Shown here: positions 24,026 to 37,078 of the stretch, one piece after another
How the letters are laid out: every line of letters begins with the position of its first letter
Position numbering within the stretch: position 1 is the first letter of the stretch
Assembly (NCBI RefSeq): GCF_032854445.1
Contig: NC_088300.1
Span: 80,021,084-80,085,083, forward strand
DNA length: 64,000 bases
Source of the DNA: Liolophura sinensis
Taxonomy: Eukaryota > Mollusca > Polyplacophora > Chitonida > Chitonidae
Direction of reading: 5' to 3'
Translations under genes and position numbers: made by a program
The notes under the pieces: generated by a model
What the model was told of the DNA's origin: nothing
Seen by the model: only the letters and a program-made list of their open reading frames with translations
Databases searched by the model: none

Positions 24026-24185
24026 TCATCAAAAAGATCCTTAGCACCAGTGTTTGACATCATCTCCTTAAAGTGTAGCTCCTCTTCCACATCATCCACA
24101 TCGTCACCCTCGTAAATCCTCTCTGCACTCCCCCCACTCTCCATAGATGTGGCCACTTCTGATGTGGACAAGCCCAGGAAACTCC
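24026..24185 (-). CDS. CRACR2A: CRACR2A-like gene, exon 2 (acidic linker)
   Basis: The exon encodes residues 86-137: SFLGLSTSEVATSMESGGSA, then ERIYEGDDVDDVEEELHFKE, then MMSNTGAKDLFD. Split codons are Gly85 and Asp138. The acceptor is TTTTTGTTGTAG|GG and the donor GATGA|GTAAGT, both strong. The segment is Ser/Gly-rich and then acidic. The hydrophobic end MMSNTGAKDLFDE leads into exon 3 as in vertebrate CRACR2A (LGAKEIFED-like). It links the EF-hands to the coiled coil. Confidence 0.9.
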
Positions 24186-26893
24186 CTACAACAAAAAGAT
24201 ATGGTACATGTATATGTTAACCACAAAACATTGACGCATAGGCAAGAGTCATTGTGAGCCATCTTTACTTTCATCAAGTAGTCACAGTTTCGAGTTCAAA
24301 CACCTTTATTGCTGCAGGTACTACTATATCATGTGACATGTCAGAAATGTATTGCAGGATCACATATACTATAACATGGGTGACTGAAAAAAGTTTCGCA
24401 AACAGTTATTCAGAGTAGACAAATGATGGAGAAAATTGAGGGGTTAAGCATTCTAAAAGAAAGGGGTGTCATTTGTGCCTGTGGAACACACAAAGACAAC
24501 TGATTGGTGAATTAATGTCTACAAAGCTTGCCAAACAGTTTTCGCAAGTCTCATGACACAGGAGGACTGTTTTTACATTCAACGTCAAAAGAGTTTGATC
24601 TGGAAACTTCCATATTGATTACATTTGTCTTTATCCCATACTCAAGGTTACTGCACTTGTATATCAACTGACAGGTTAATAGGTGGAGCAAAAGCTGGAA
24701 TTGAACCCACAACCATTGTAATGGGAATATTCTGGGCATGGGCAAATTTTGACTGTCATCTGTTTTGCTAACTGTTGTCTGCTGGATATCCTGTGATCAA
24801 CAGTGTGAACCTTGGGTTGGTGATTTTACTGGCCCACCCTTTGCCACCGTTCGAAGGTGTGAATATAGCTCTGTATAATGAAAGTGCGGCCATAGTCTGT
24901 TCCGTTATGTGAAAATATACTAGCGGTGAAGCAGAAAAATTTATGCTGCAATTTATAACCTACCTCAGCACACCCAAATCAGTTCATCAACTTGACTGAG
25001 GGAGTAAATATGTGATCAAAGTCCTGTGTTGGTGTCGATGGCTGGCATAAGCCTACTAATTTTGATATACATTTATATTTATATCCCGCCTAGGACAAGG
25101 ATCGAGTAAGCCTCATATCAAAAGAACTAAAAGAAAACAACTCAAAACACGTAAGTTCAGGGCAGAATCGGGCGTCACCAAGCTGCACATCTTTCACTGT
25201 TCACTTAATGGACATGTAGGCCTAGCCACAGCTATCGTTGTTTTCAAAAAGTAACCTGAAATGGCTGGTGTTTTTTTTCCCTTTTTTTTTTAATTTGACT
25301 GGTGTGTTTACTTTAAGAAGTTTTCAAGTTTAGCCTACTTCAGTGATTGCCTACAAACTGGCTAATCGAAATGCCACCCGGCAAGCTGAACAGGAGAGGC
25401 ATTTACACAGAAAAAGTGAAACCAGCACCAGCAGTTTTGAGAGATTAATTTATTCCTCTTGTTTAAGATTTTCAAAACCATACAGTGTGTGTCAGTTTAT
25501 AAAGTTTGACATTTGTGAGTATTATTTACTCCAAATGCAATACCACGTGCCTATTGTTTCTTCAATCTTATCACCGCTGAAGACTGCATGACTTCCTCTT
25601 ATAGGTCTCTCCATGACACTTCTAAGTAGCTTAATTAAGCTTACAATAATCTGCTTTGCTGATGATGCCTAACACCCATGGTATTTTCTCACACAAGTAC
25701 AGTAAACACCAAAGAATTGCTGTCCAAAGCAAAAAAAAAACAACAAGGGATAAACATACACGTTTACTGATACGCACATAAGCTATTCACATACATTTTA
25801 CTTCACCTTTTATTCAAGTTCACAAAAAAAATTGTTCAAATCATGTATTGTTAAGTCAAATGAATTCCATGATGGCATTTTGTAGTCAAAGAGTCAGAAA
25901 AGAAAAGGTACACTGTGTCCGAAGAGCCAAAAATTCAAATAAAGCGCATTGGTGCAAATGGGAAATTATTATTTCTGTTTCTGTGGGGAAAAACCTTTAA
26001 AACGAATCATCTTTTTCCTGCATGCATTTACTATGTCGGTGCTGTTCCTACAAGTTTTCGTTAAAACTACAAATTCTCTACAAAGTCACATAGACAAAAT
26101 CTAACTTCTTTATGGTGTTTGCCTTTTTCACCACTTTTATACACGAAATTCCTGTTGTAATACTGCATGGTTGTTGTTGTTATTGCATTTGGTGTCAATG
26201 TCAAAGTGTTAGCTTGGTTTTCTCAATAACTGAATGGAAGATAATTTTTCACTGGCAGATTACTTCCACAAATAGGAAACCTTCTATGGAAGAAATGCAA
26301 TATATCTGTCCACTTTTCAACTTTTTTGTGTGGGAGATGAAGAATTAGCCAGATTTAGCAGTTGTGGTGATCCATTACAAATCTCGCATGGGCCCACTTG
26401 TAAATCACTACTTAAAAACAAAATTGTCACTTTGTGATCAAAAACACAAACATCAGATATATTACTTCAGTATTATGTATTGTGTTAGCCTTTCAAAAAT
26501 CTTTTAAATCACTCTTACAGAAAACTAGATTTTCAGCTGTCAACTTCCCACACCCAACGTGTGGGCATAACAATGCTTAGTCACTTGTGTGATCAGTCAC
26601 AGTGGACGGATCACTGACTCTGCAGGCGACTGTCTCTCCTGGAGCTCTCTACAGGGGTTCTACAAACTCCCTACAAGGCCTCTAGGAACACGCGAATCTC
26701 CTGCCTGGTCTTGACTTTTAGCCTGAGCTGTACTGTACACGTATTAGAGGAATGCAAATTTCTTTTGACCAATGACTCAGATCAAATGGGAAGCAGGCCA
26801 TATAACTTTGATAAGTTACCATGGTGATGATTACTGTCAGTACAGACACATGTTCATGCATATTCAGATTCATACAGAATGATCTAAACTCAC
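24186..26893. other. Intron between exons 1 and 2 of the CRACR2A-like gene
   Basis: About 2.7 kb of AT-rich sequence without arrays, which is unusual for this gene. There are short homopolymer runs near 25270-25290 and 25730. I see no further exon or SINE. Confidence 0.55.
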
Positions 26894-27155
26894 CAAATCC
26901 TTCTGTGAACTCTTCTAAAGTGAGGTAGCCATTTTTGTCATCGTCCAGGGCATCGAACACTGCCTCCAACTGTTCGGGCTGTAGGGGGAGTTCCTGCTGC
27001 AGACGCTGCATGTCCCGCTTTGTGATGAAGCCCTTCTTCTCTGTGTCGCAGACGCTAAACAGTTCGTGGGCTTTCTGGACCATCATGTCCTGGATGTCCT
27101 CAGCGGTCGGCTCCGCATCGCCGTACTGCACCTCGTACATAGCCATTCTCACACA
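26894..27155 (-). CDS. CRACR2A: CRACR2A-like gene, exon 1 (EF-hand pair, start codon)
   Basis: The CDS starts at ATG 27146 (MAMYEVQYGDAEPTAEDIQD), nine bases after an acceptor TTGTGTTGCAG, and ends in phase 1 at TTTG|GTGAGT. EF-hand 1 loop is residues 34-45 (DTEKKGFITKRD), degenerate at loop position 5 (Lys) and with Asp rather than Glu at position 12. EF-hand 2 loop is residues 68-79 (DDDKNGYLTLEE), canonical with Asp/Asp/Asn/Thr/Glu ligands. The order CDxExKGFIxxxDMQRL...FDALDxDxNGYLTxEEF matches vertebrate CRACR2A/EFCAB4. Those proteins bind ORAI1-STIM1 in the cytosol and regulate store-operated calcium entry. The acceptor before the ATG means at least one 5' exon lies upstream; an in-frame upstream start cannot be excluded. 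Confidence 0.92.
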
Positions 27156-27796
27156 CTGCAACACAACAAGCCAAAAAACACTCTGAAACATATACAGAGA
27201 GATTTCCAAATTTCTAACAAATTCTGTATTTGGCCCCAAAATTTGCCCCACTTTTAAAAGATGACAATGTTCATAAATATTCCTACTTTTGGAGGAGAAA
27301 CGTTCTACAACAGGACACAATCCTAATGCCATAACAAACCTTCCAAGATCTTTCTACATGTAAGTTCACAGGAATGCTCAGGACCATCCACAATGGGTAA
27401 CGGAAGTCAGGGATGAAATTTGGGGTCAAATACAGCTCACTTACATTGTCTAGAAATTAAAGTCTGCTCAAATGTCAGCTGACATAGTTTGTATCTTGTG
27501 TAACTTCATGAATGATTTGTCATTAGCCAAGACAAGACAAAATGGTGTATAAAATACCTACTGTGAATACTTGTATGTGCTCCTGATAAACCTTCATTAT
27601 CACTACAGAATACTGCTGCATGAAAATAACCTTGGGCAACTGACCAGCTGCTGCACAGGTAAAACATGTGGAAAAGCCCCTGATGAAAAGGACCTCATAG
27701 TATTAAAGAGACATGACAATAAAAACAAAATAGGTCTAAAGTTTGCTGGCTTATATGTTTCTTGTGTCATATTTAACCTACTGCTAACTGGACATG
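27156..27796. other. 5' intron of the CRACR2A-like gene, nothing recognised
   Basis: About 640 bp between the EF-hand exon and the (TA)n/30-bp array, without exon-like segments. Confidence 0.45.
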
Positions 27797-27824
27797 TACA
27801 TATATATATATATATATATATACA
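27797..27824. repeat. (TA)n microsatellite
   Basis: About 12 TA dinucleotides abut the 30-bp array. Confidence 0.95.
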
Positions 27825-27828
27825 TATA

Positions 27829-28797
27829 CAAGGTACACATACACTACCATAGGCAGCACCAGGTACACATACAATACCATAAGCAGTACGACATAAATAT
27901 ACACTACCACAGGCAGCACAAGGTACACATACAATACCATAGGCAGCACAAGGTACACACACACTACCATAGGCAGTGCAAGGTACACACACACTACCAC
28001 AGGCAGTACAAGGTAAACACACACTACCATAGGCAGCACAAAGTAAACACACACTACCATAGGCAGCACAAGGTATACATACAATACCATAGGCAGTACA
28101 AGGTACACATACGCTACCATAGGCAGCACAAGGCACACATACAATACCATAGGCAGTACACGGTACACACACACTACCACAGGCAGCACAAGGTACACAT
28201 AAAATACCATAGGCAGTACAAGGTACACATACAATACCATAGGCAGTACAAGGTACACATACAATACCATAGGCAGCACAAGGTACACATACAATACCAT
28301 AGGCAGTATAAGGTGCACATACACTACCATAGGCAGCACAAGGTACACACACACTACCATAGGCAGCACAAGGAACACATACACTACCACAGGCAGCACA
28401 AGGTACAAATACAATACCATAGGCAGTACAAGGTACACATACAATACCATAGGCAGTACAAGGTACACATACAATACCATAGGCAGTACAAGGAACACAT
28501 ACACTACCACAGGCAGCACAAGGTACACATACAACACCATAGGCAGTACAAGGTACACATACACTACCATAGGCATCACAAGGTACACATACAATACCAT
28601 AGGCAGTACAAGGTACACATACAATACCATAGGCAGTACAAGGTAAACATACACTACCACAGGCAGCACAAGGTACACATACACTACCATAGGCAGCACA
28701 AGGTACACATACACTACCATAGGCAGTACAAGGTACACACACACTACCATAGGTAGTACAAGGTACACATACAATACCATAGACAGTACAAGGTATG
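27829..28797. repeat. 30-bp minisatellite, about 32 copies
   Basis: The unit is GGCAGTACAAGGTACACAT followed by ACAATACCATA, with interspersed variants (GGCAGCACAAGG, ACACACACTACC, ACCACAGGCAGC). A period divisible by three gives long open frames: Cys/Val/Pro-rich or Val/Tyr/Leu-rich on minus, His/Tyr/Lys/Gln-rich on plus. I do not consider these genes. The array is in the presumed 5' intron of the CRACR2A-like gene. Confidence 0.96.
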
Positions 28798-30688
28798 GTG
28801 ACGAAATGTACCAAATTTAAATCTATGTAATGAAAAATTTTGATAAAAAAAAAAAAAAAAATCAGGAAAACTGATGGTGAACGTACCTAATGAATGGCAA
28901 AGTTGTAAACCCTTCCCGCCAGCCCTGGTATGGGATTAATAACCAACAAGAATACTAACCACCAAGTGCTGTTCTTACCAGACCAGAATACGGTATCACA
29001 CAGTAGTTAAGCCTATAACTTCCACAGCAATGGGCTGCTTTGTTACTCAGGGCACAAGCAATATTACTGCTACATGTACCTACAGACTACCTGTACACTA
29101 CCTCAGCCCACATCATTATTTCTCTATCTGAACAGATTTGAACAGATGACTACATGTATATGGGACATGTTGAGATTTCAAACAAAACACAACTACGTGT
29201 GAACATTTGAGAATATTTTGTAAGACTATTGATTTTCTTCTAACAACAGACCTTGTTGTACTTGTGGAAGGAAGGCCTGATTGTCCCTGTAAAATCTGTA
29301 TGACGTTATTACTGCGTAAATCCCCAATGAAGGAATTGCCAGAAGTAATCGGGGGTTGCTGCAGCTGCCACAGGCGCTATTCTACGGTAAACCATGTATG
29401 TAAATGAGGCAGGGTGAAACAGCTGTTTTTCCCGGATTGATCGTTCCCAAGTGATTATCTCTGGGCTGATATTGTGCGGTAGTGGAGAGCCAGGGCTGAC
29501 AGTCACAGCCCATACTAATTCAGTTTTACAGATATTGATTGATTCTATCAAGTTTTCACCTGGAATACTAGGCAAAGCAAACTTTATCAGATTTCTTGAA
29601 ATAACCTGTTGAATTTGCAACTGGACAACAGCAGCAGCCATTATCACCAATAGCTGGATTTTAGATGCCAAACAGACAAGATATAGGTTAAGCTGGGATG
29701 AGATTCATAATGGCGACTGACCCTAGAGCTACATGTAACTGTATTCTGTAAGCTAAGACAAGCCTGTAGATTTTAATGGCCAGATTAACTAAAATCAATC
29801 CTAAACTTCACTCAGCTTATGCGTACTAACAAGATGCATCATCGTCATAAGAACAAAATAAAACTTCTGAGTGAAGATCTGCTTGGACCTTTCAACAGCA
29901 TAATTATCAGGAACTTAACAAGACCTTTTTCAGTGCTCATGATTGTCTCTATTTAAAAATCATATACTGCAGGTTGTTGTAAATTTCACTCAGCTTTAAT
30001 TTAACCCCCCCCCCCCCCCATAAAAATGAGGCAAAAATGAGATGAATTAATGTGAGAAGTTATTTGCACACATAGGCTTTAGCATTTGTGGGATTTGTTT
30101 CTTGCACAAGGACAGGGTATTTGCAAATAATTTGGTGGATATTTGAAACCACCTCTTGGTATATATCGTCTTTGCATAATAATGTTCAAAATAAAGACGG
30201 GATGTATGTCTAATAAATTGATATGAATGTAAATTTGTTGTTTATATCCAGACATATCAATTTAGGCTGTAGTAGGATACTATTTATGAATATATTGAAA
30301 ATATAAACATGATCAAAGTCCAGGCTGAACACATTTGTTAGCTGAAATTCCCAAATTCCAGTACAACATGTGTTACATCCTCATTTATGACATTATTATG
30401 CAAGGACAAATTATGCCAAGGTCAAATAACAGCCAAAGAAAAATAACAAAAAAATACTGAAGACAACATTTACAATTAACTTTTTGCAATCTTCCTACAT
30501 GTAGGATTGTCAAATTTTGAAACTATTCATGTGTCTTATCTCTTTAAAAGCAATGGTGCATTTTGTAGGTTCCTATGTGGACTATTGACACCTTTCCCTG
30601 TGGTTGTCTTTCAGAAACAACCATATGCATTAAATGACCACAGTAAAAAGTTGAGGGAAGGTTAAACTACAGCAGTAAAGTTACAAGC
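28798..30688. other. No convincing gene; C-run and A-run
   Basis: There is a poly-A run at about 28845-28860 and a poly-C run at about 30006-30018. A minus-strand frame from an ATG near 29638 runs about 110 codons to 29309 (MAAAVVQLQIQQVISRNLIK...). It has no family resemblance, so I leave it unannotated. Confidence 0.4.
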
Positions 30689-30696
30689 TATAAAAG
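30689..30696 (+). promoter_or_regulatory. Candidate TATA box
   Basis: TATAAAAG is a perfect core match. About 30 bp downstream is TCTTACTCACTCTC, a pyrimidine-rich initiator-like stretch, then an ATG and a splice donor. The spacing is right for a TATA promoter. Confidence 0.4.
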
Positions 30697-30731
30697 AGGG
30701 GGAACGCTATCAACACATCTTACTCACTCTC

Positions 30732-30749
30732 ATGGTCGGAACAGGACAG
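30732..30749 (+). CDS. Candidate tiny first coding exon (MVGTGQ)
   Basis: ATG at 30732 opens six codons ending at CAG|GTAAAG, a reasonable donor in phase 0. It lies about 12 bp after the expected TSS of the TATA box at 30689. No downstream partner exon is proven; the terminal-looking exon at 40374 needs a different phase, so another exon would have to lie between. A chance occurrence is quite possible. Confidence 0.3.
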
Positions 30750-31326
30750 GTAAAGATCTCTGTTTTACAATCATTGACCATAAGTATGTTTAATAACACA
30801 TCCACTACCTGTCACGGCCACCACCACCCCCTCTAACCCCCCAGACCCACCCACACACACTTTCTGTCAGACAGGCTATGTCTGTGGCCACAGCTGTTGA
30901 ATACCAAGAATGCAGCCACTTACAACAACAAGTCTCCTGTGTCTTTGAACTTTTAACACCTGTAATGAACTTATGAACTTTTAACATTACAGAATGGATT
31001 TCTAACATCTATAGGAATATGGTCTTTAACACATTTAAAGTATGAACTTACTAATTTACACAAATATGTTACTAATCATACTAATATTAGTCTTTCTGCA
31101 CAAATATTGCTCTAATTTTTTGTTTTTTTTCTTTCGTTTTTAGTTAAAGTACTATGCACACAATCCACACTAACACAAGCATGATGTATTTACCAGTGTG
31201 ACAGATATGCTGCAGAGACAAGGCCAAAATCTACTTTTAATGAAGTTAAACAGAATGCAAAACATGAAATCTAATTAAATTTCATGTTCTCACAAAGCAT
31301 TAAATTGCATGGCTCCTTTACATGAT

Positions 31327-31432
31327 TTATTTATTTATTTGATCAGTGTTTTACACCATACTCAAAAATATTTTAATTGTAGATTGTGGCCATCGTTATG
31401 GCAGGAGGAAACTGGGCATAGCATCTATGTTA
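31327..31432 (-). mobile_element. SINE remnant (first family), minus orientation, old
   Basis: The plus strand reads TTTATTTATTTGATCAGTGT, TTTACACCATACTCAAAAAT, and GGCCATCGTTATGGCAGGAG, the reverse complement of the family tail and body with many changes. Confidence 0.8.
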
Positions 31433-31579
31433 TATGCTAAGACAAGTCATGACCTGGACTTCCAATGCTTTATAAATATAGAAGGCATATTACATGACAA
31501 AGTGGTTTAAAATAACCAGTATGACAGCATTACAGGCATGCAACATGGCTGAACCTTTCTGAAGTCATACACATGTATG

Positions 31580-32745
31580 TGTAAGCAATACGGATGTGTT
31601 ACAGGGCAAAGTGACTTAATTTGAAACCATGATGTCAAATACGTATACGGAATATGATCATGTTACAGGGCAAAGTGGCTTAATATGAAACCATGATGTT
31701 AAATATGTATAAGCAATATGGTAATGTTACAGGGCAAAGTGACTTAATATGAAACCATGATGTCAAATATGTATAAGCAATATGGTAATGTTACAGGGCA
31801 AAGTGACTTAATATGAAACCATGATGTCACATACGTATTATAAGCAATACGTCAATGTTACAGAGCAAAGCGGATTAATATGAAGCCGTGATGTCAAATT
31901 TGTGTAAGCGATACGGTAATGTTACAGGGCAAAGCGGCTTAATATGAAACCATGATGTCAAATATGTATCAGCAATATGGTAATGTTACAGGGCAAAGTG
32001 ACTTAATATGAAACCATGATGTCAAATATGTATAAGCAATATGGTAATGTTACAGGGCAAAGTGGCTTAATTTGAAACCATGATGTCACATACGTATTAT
32101 AAGCAATACGTCAATGTTACAGAGCAAAGCGGCTTAATATGAAGCCGTGATGTCAAATTTGTGTAAGCGATACGGTAATGTTACAGGGCAAAGCGGCTTA
32201 ATATGAAACCATGATGTCAAATATGTATAAGCAATATGGTAATGTTACAGGGCAAAGTGACTTAATATGAAACCATGATGTCACATGTATTATAAGCAAT
32301 GCGTTAATGTTACAGGGCAAAGCGGCTTAATATGAAACCGTGATGTCAAATATGTATAAGCGATACGGTAATGTTACAGAGCAAAGAGACTTAATTTGAA
32401 ACCATGATGTCAAATATGCATAAGCAATATGGTAATGTTACAGGGCAAAGTGCCTTCATCTGAAACCATGTCACATATGTATTATAAGCAATAATTTAAT
32501 GTTACAGAGCAAAGTGGCTTAAAATGAAACCGCGATGTCAAATATGTATAAGCAATACGCTAATGTTACAGGGTAAAGTGCCTTCATATGAAACCATGTC
32601 ACATATGTATTATAAGCAATACTTTAATGTTACAGGGCAAAGTGGCTTAATATGAAACCATGATGTCAAGTATGTATAAGCCATATGGCAGTGTTACAGG
32701 GCAAAATGACTTAATGTGACATGATGATGTCATATAATATGTATT
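31580..32745. repeat. 64-bp minisatellite, about 18 copies, with 258-bp blocks
   Basis: The unit contains AATGTTACAGGGCAAAGTGA, CTTAATATGAAACCATGATG and TCAAATATGTATAAGCAATA. Variants with ACGTATTATAAGCAATACGT and GAAGCCGTGATGTCAAATTT occur together at 31834 and again at 32092, showing duplication of a four-unit block. Confidence 0.93.
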
Positions 32746-35700
32746 ATTCTGTCACTCAGTTGAGCATACATGTAGGTAATGGACAAACTGTGTCCAAGTA
32801 CATATCAATATGAAAACATACCTGGTAGAGCGCTCCTTTGTTCTCAGTATGATGTAGTTAGCAGCTATGACATGGTGTCATAAGACTGGAGGGTACATTT
32901 CTCAGATGTGTGGACTGCATTAATTACAGGTGTAAACTTCAGAGCACAGGTTAGCAGTCATTGGCAGGTCTGCTGCAAGATAAGGTAATACACACAAGTA
33001 AAACAGGTCTAGCATTACCTGAACGTAACTCATGAATATTCATATCTGAGACAATGAAGGAATCAGCATATCCCGAGTGGCAGAGAGATCAATAGTTACA
33101 GGTGCGTATCTGGAGGAGACATGCTGGTATGAGTTACAACACAACGGGTAAAGCACACAGCTACAGGTGGTCTGAACCTAACTCCAACACTAGGGTCTGT
33201 GAGAAAGCATACTGAGCACAAACTTAGTCCAGTCAGCATGTGTACCATTAGCTAAATCAAGACAGCAAACAAGTCTTCTGGAATGCACAAGCCTGTGCAG
33301 CCATAAACATACTGCCTACATACTGCTGTACTGAAGTCACAAAATACAACACATAGATTGACTTTCACACAAGGATTTATACACTAAAAAACCTAAGCAC
33401 CCAAAAGTATAATCATTATGTCACCCGCATTTATACGTTAACGCTGACTTAACTTTGCACAACAGCTATCTGAAACAATAGCAGATATTTCTGGTTGTAT
33501 TTTCAGTGCACATGTATCCATGTACTGCATGGATAACTCTGAAAAACTATTCATCATCCTCAAGCCATTAACACAGTATTGCTACATGTCTACCAACTTT
33601 TTAACATGACATCCATATATAACACTTTGTTTGTGGTGAATATGTAGGGATGCAATAGACTATATCTTTATTTAAATTTAATCCATTTTATTTGTACACA
33701 GATAGCTGTTTACATACAATAACCCTGGTAATAAAAAGAGCTAATGTTTGAAAAGGCTTCTGGTAATACTTCAAGGTATAGCCAACAATTAGGAATGGCT
33801 GATTTTATGGTTGATCTAACACTGCCTTACTACAACCAGTTGACCTCCTTCTTCATTAACATACATGTAGTACATCAGTGTAAAATGGATCACAGAATGT
33901 ACAGATGGTGATCGTCAACATGTGTGATTGACACTGACACAGAAACAGAAAATCCAAGATGGACATTCACAGTAAACTTGTCAGATCAGTTTCAAGGATA
34001 ATTTGGAAATTTGTAAGAAGACATGGGTCTGTTATAAAATGGCATACAAAATCAAGTCGACTAGAGCGCTCATTCAGGCTTTTCACTTTGGTGTGTAACT
34101 CTTGTTTTGTGTCACATATTATCAAATAACTAATAATCCGTAAGTAACAACATATTGCAGCCAAACACATGCATGCCATGGTTTACTTTGTGAATACAAA
34201 ACTGCGTCATATTAGCTCTGGCTTCACTGACTATTCAGAATGGCTGTAAACATGTACGAGACTAGCGTCAAACACTCATATCCACAAAACATCTGTACTG
34301 CGGGAAGTGACGATCAAACCATCCAATAACGATTGAGGGCCAAATCAGTGACAACATCCAGGAGATTTCTAGCTGTTAGCTTTCGTCCATATATGGATGT
34401 AGAAGCGATTTAACTCCTATGGTCCAAACTACCACATGGTAGACAGTTCAGTGTGTATATCAACTATATGTAACATACAATAATAACCATGTCTGTAATC
34501 AGTGGCAAGAGCCTTTCTCCTAGGTTTCTGTTAGTTATGGTTAAAACTACATGTAAACTATCTAAATGTATAGCACTTCTCACTGCAGACTACCAACAAA
34601 TATTTCACTGTAGACTTACTTGACTGTGTACAAAGGGCCATGTAACCAGTGAGGAGAGTATTTCCACTGTGCACAGGTGAACTTTCACTAACAGTGTTTG
34701 ATGCATATATGTACGTGTAGATAGGCATGGAGGGTTAAACCTTGGAGGGTAGAGCCTGTACACTGGCCTTTAGTCAGCGGTCAGGCAACCCCCAAGCCTG
34801 TCACAGTTGGACAACTCCCAGATAATTGGGCTCTGTTGTACTGTGGGGCACAATGACATGTAGACAAGGCCTCCACCTCATATATACACAACTTTTACAC
34901 TACACACATAATTGAATCCAAATACCGACACAAAAAACTTTGCTTGAACCACTCTTTGGAATTTTACACCATTAATGATTGCCACAAAAGATTTCTGAAC
35001 ATTTTCATTGTTTAATTCACAGCTCTGAGTATGTACGTGGGTGGGATTTGTTTCCCCAGGTTTTACAGGTAAATTTCACTGACAATGGATTTACTAGACA
35101 AAAGCTCTATAAAAACATTTGAGTTGGACTTTTATAATGGGTAGGTAGGCACGGTAGGTCTTCTGCGAAACAAATATATTTTCTAAGGCTGCCATGTAAT
35201 ATTGATAAAACAGCGATGTAATAAAGTTGAAAGTTAAAAAAAAAAAAAAAGTGTTGCTGTTCAAGAAATCTGAAAGCACTACTGCATTGGTTAGTTTATT
35301 AACTTGAGGGCTTTATCATGTGACATTGGTTTCAACAGGGCTTCAGTAAATTATAACTGGGTAAAATAGTCAGGTAACTAGGCTGGTTCCAGTATCATAT
35401 CAATGCTATACTTGTCCCCAGTGGTTGAGTAGTCTCGCCTGTCTCAGTTCAGACAGCTAGCTAGATGTATCAACCAGGTCATGAAATTTGGGTGGTTGAC
35501 TGTGATGTAACCAAAAAATCAGTTACAGGTTTTAAGTCTTCAATAAGACATCCTTGGGTTTCGCCACAACTCAAAAACAGGTCAATCATTTGCGCAAATT
35601 GATTACATCAACAGGTGGCTAATAAAGTCATCTACAGTACTTCCTGACAGATTTTCCTTTTATTTACTGTATGTTTGGCAAAGCCTTTTAATTTGCATAT

Positions 35701-37001
35701 GAATTTGGTTGTATTGCATGCAGTGTAGTCCTCCCATTACATATCCAGTGGAATCCTCGCATACGTCAGAGCAGCATGTTTTATATTCCTGAGCATTTTT
35801 TATTTTCTGATTAATTATTACTTTTATAGTTAGCTACATGTAGTGTAATGTCCAACTGGCTTCTGGAGCCCTCGCCATCCCGGTGTGATAAATTTGGTTT
35901 CGTCCACAGGGTGAAATAATATATCCACTGACACCAGGATTTGTCAAAGGTGACCAGCTCATGGAAAGTTGTTGACTAGTCAAAGTTTAAATTCAGTTCA
36001 ACTTGAACATCACCTTTCTCCGCCTAATGGTAGCTCACCCAGAGCACAATACATGACTGAGGAATGCTTCCAGCTGGCACAAAACAAAGGAGACATGTAG
36101 TGTGTGTGCTCGTGGTGGGAAAATGTGGCTGAAAGTCGAATAGTACCTTCTTGCCCAAAAGTTATATTTTGTTTTAACATGGAAGCCTTCTCAGGAGTAA
36201 CATGTACCTATGCGTCGTACCAAAGTTAACAGCTGGTTTGTTAATTGTTTGTTGAGGGCACAAATGACAGGAGACAGCGCAGATGCATTGACCTGATTAA
36301 TAACTAGAGCATGGACTCCAACGAAATTTGGTCAGAGTGGAAAGCTGGTGATTGAATTTAGTGCCTAATGGCAATGAGTTCAAATTCAGTGGAACACTTA
36401 ACAGCATCATGGCCCCAAATAACGGCTTTCGTCCACAGTCTTATTAGCGCTTGTTTTTTGCCAACGGACAAGTATTAAAACAACCTGGGAAGACGTACCT
36501 CTAACAACTGACATGAGTTCTATTTAGTGGTAGCTGTTACTGAGGGTGGCCAGCAACCTTGTGCAGGTAACTCTAATAAGCCCGTTCAGCACTACGCAGT
36601 TCAAGCGCTACATTTGTAGGAACATTCCGGGGGACAAATCAGCCTACCCAATTTATCGGTCTGCACAATTACACTCCATGTAACCGACACGCAAACAATC
36701 GTTTCGTTCGTGACAAATGTTGTGGCCTGTATTAAGCAATGATGTAGCCATTCAAACCTCTCGACTGTAAGCTCTGTGGCAGGCAAATATGTCAGCTTGG
36801 AGGTTGGTCAGGTTCCAGTTTCTTAGGTGTGATACATAAGGTGGATTTCCCCCTCAAGGTTTTGCCTCATTTGTTTTTTCTTTTCTTCTACACCTTTCCT
36901 CGACTACATAATTGTTGTTTGGTTATAAATCTTTCTAGAATAGTCCAACGACAACTCTGCATTATAGTGAATCACTTGTAATGAAGCATGGAGAGCAACA
37001 A
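32746..37001. other. Long stretch without a supported gene
   Basis: On the minus strand a CAG|GTATGTTTTC donor-like site (about 32820-32826) follows exon-like sequence at 32827-32900. It could be a non-coding 5' exon of the CRACR2A-like gene, but nothing else supports this. The rest is AT-rich DNA with a poly-A run near 35238 and no array or SINE that I recognise. Confidence 0.35.
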
Positions 37002-37078
37002 ACTTGCGGATGGTCGTGGGTTTCCTCTCACCATAATGCTTACTGCCGTCATAGAAGTGAAATATTCTTGAATAATGT
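37002..37078 (+). mobile_element. SINE fragment (first family) abutting a minisatellite
   Basis: CTTGCGGATGGTCGTGGGTT, then a deletion, then CACCATAATGCTTACTGCCG and GAAATATTCTTGAAT. The 3' end runs directly into the array at 37079. Confidence 0.85.

Noticed and set aside
27603-28814. 403-codon Cys/Val/Pro-rich minus-strand frame resembling a keratin-associated protein
   Set aside because: It is the 30-bp array. A second frame and the opposite strand are open over the same span.
29309-29638. 110-codon minus-strand frame starting MAAAVVQLQIQQ, with a hydrophobic start
   Set aside because: No family resemblance, no clear splice or promoter signals, and the leader is not a convincing signal peptide.
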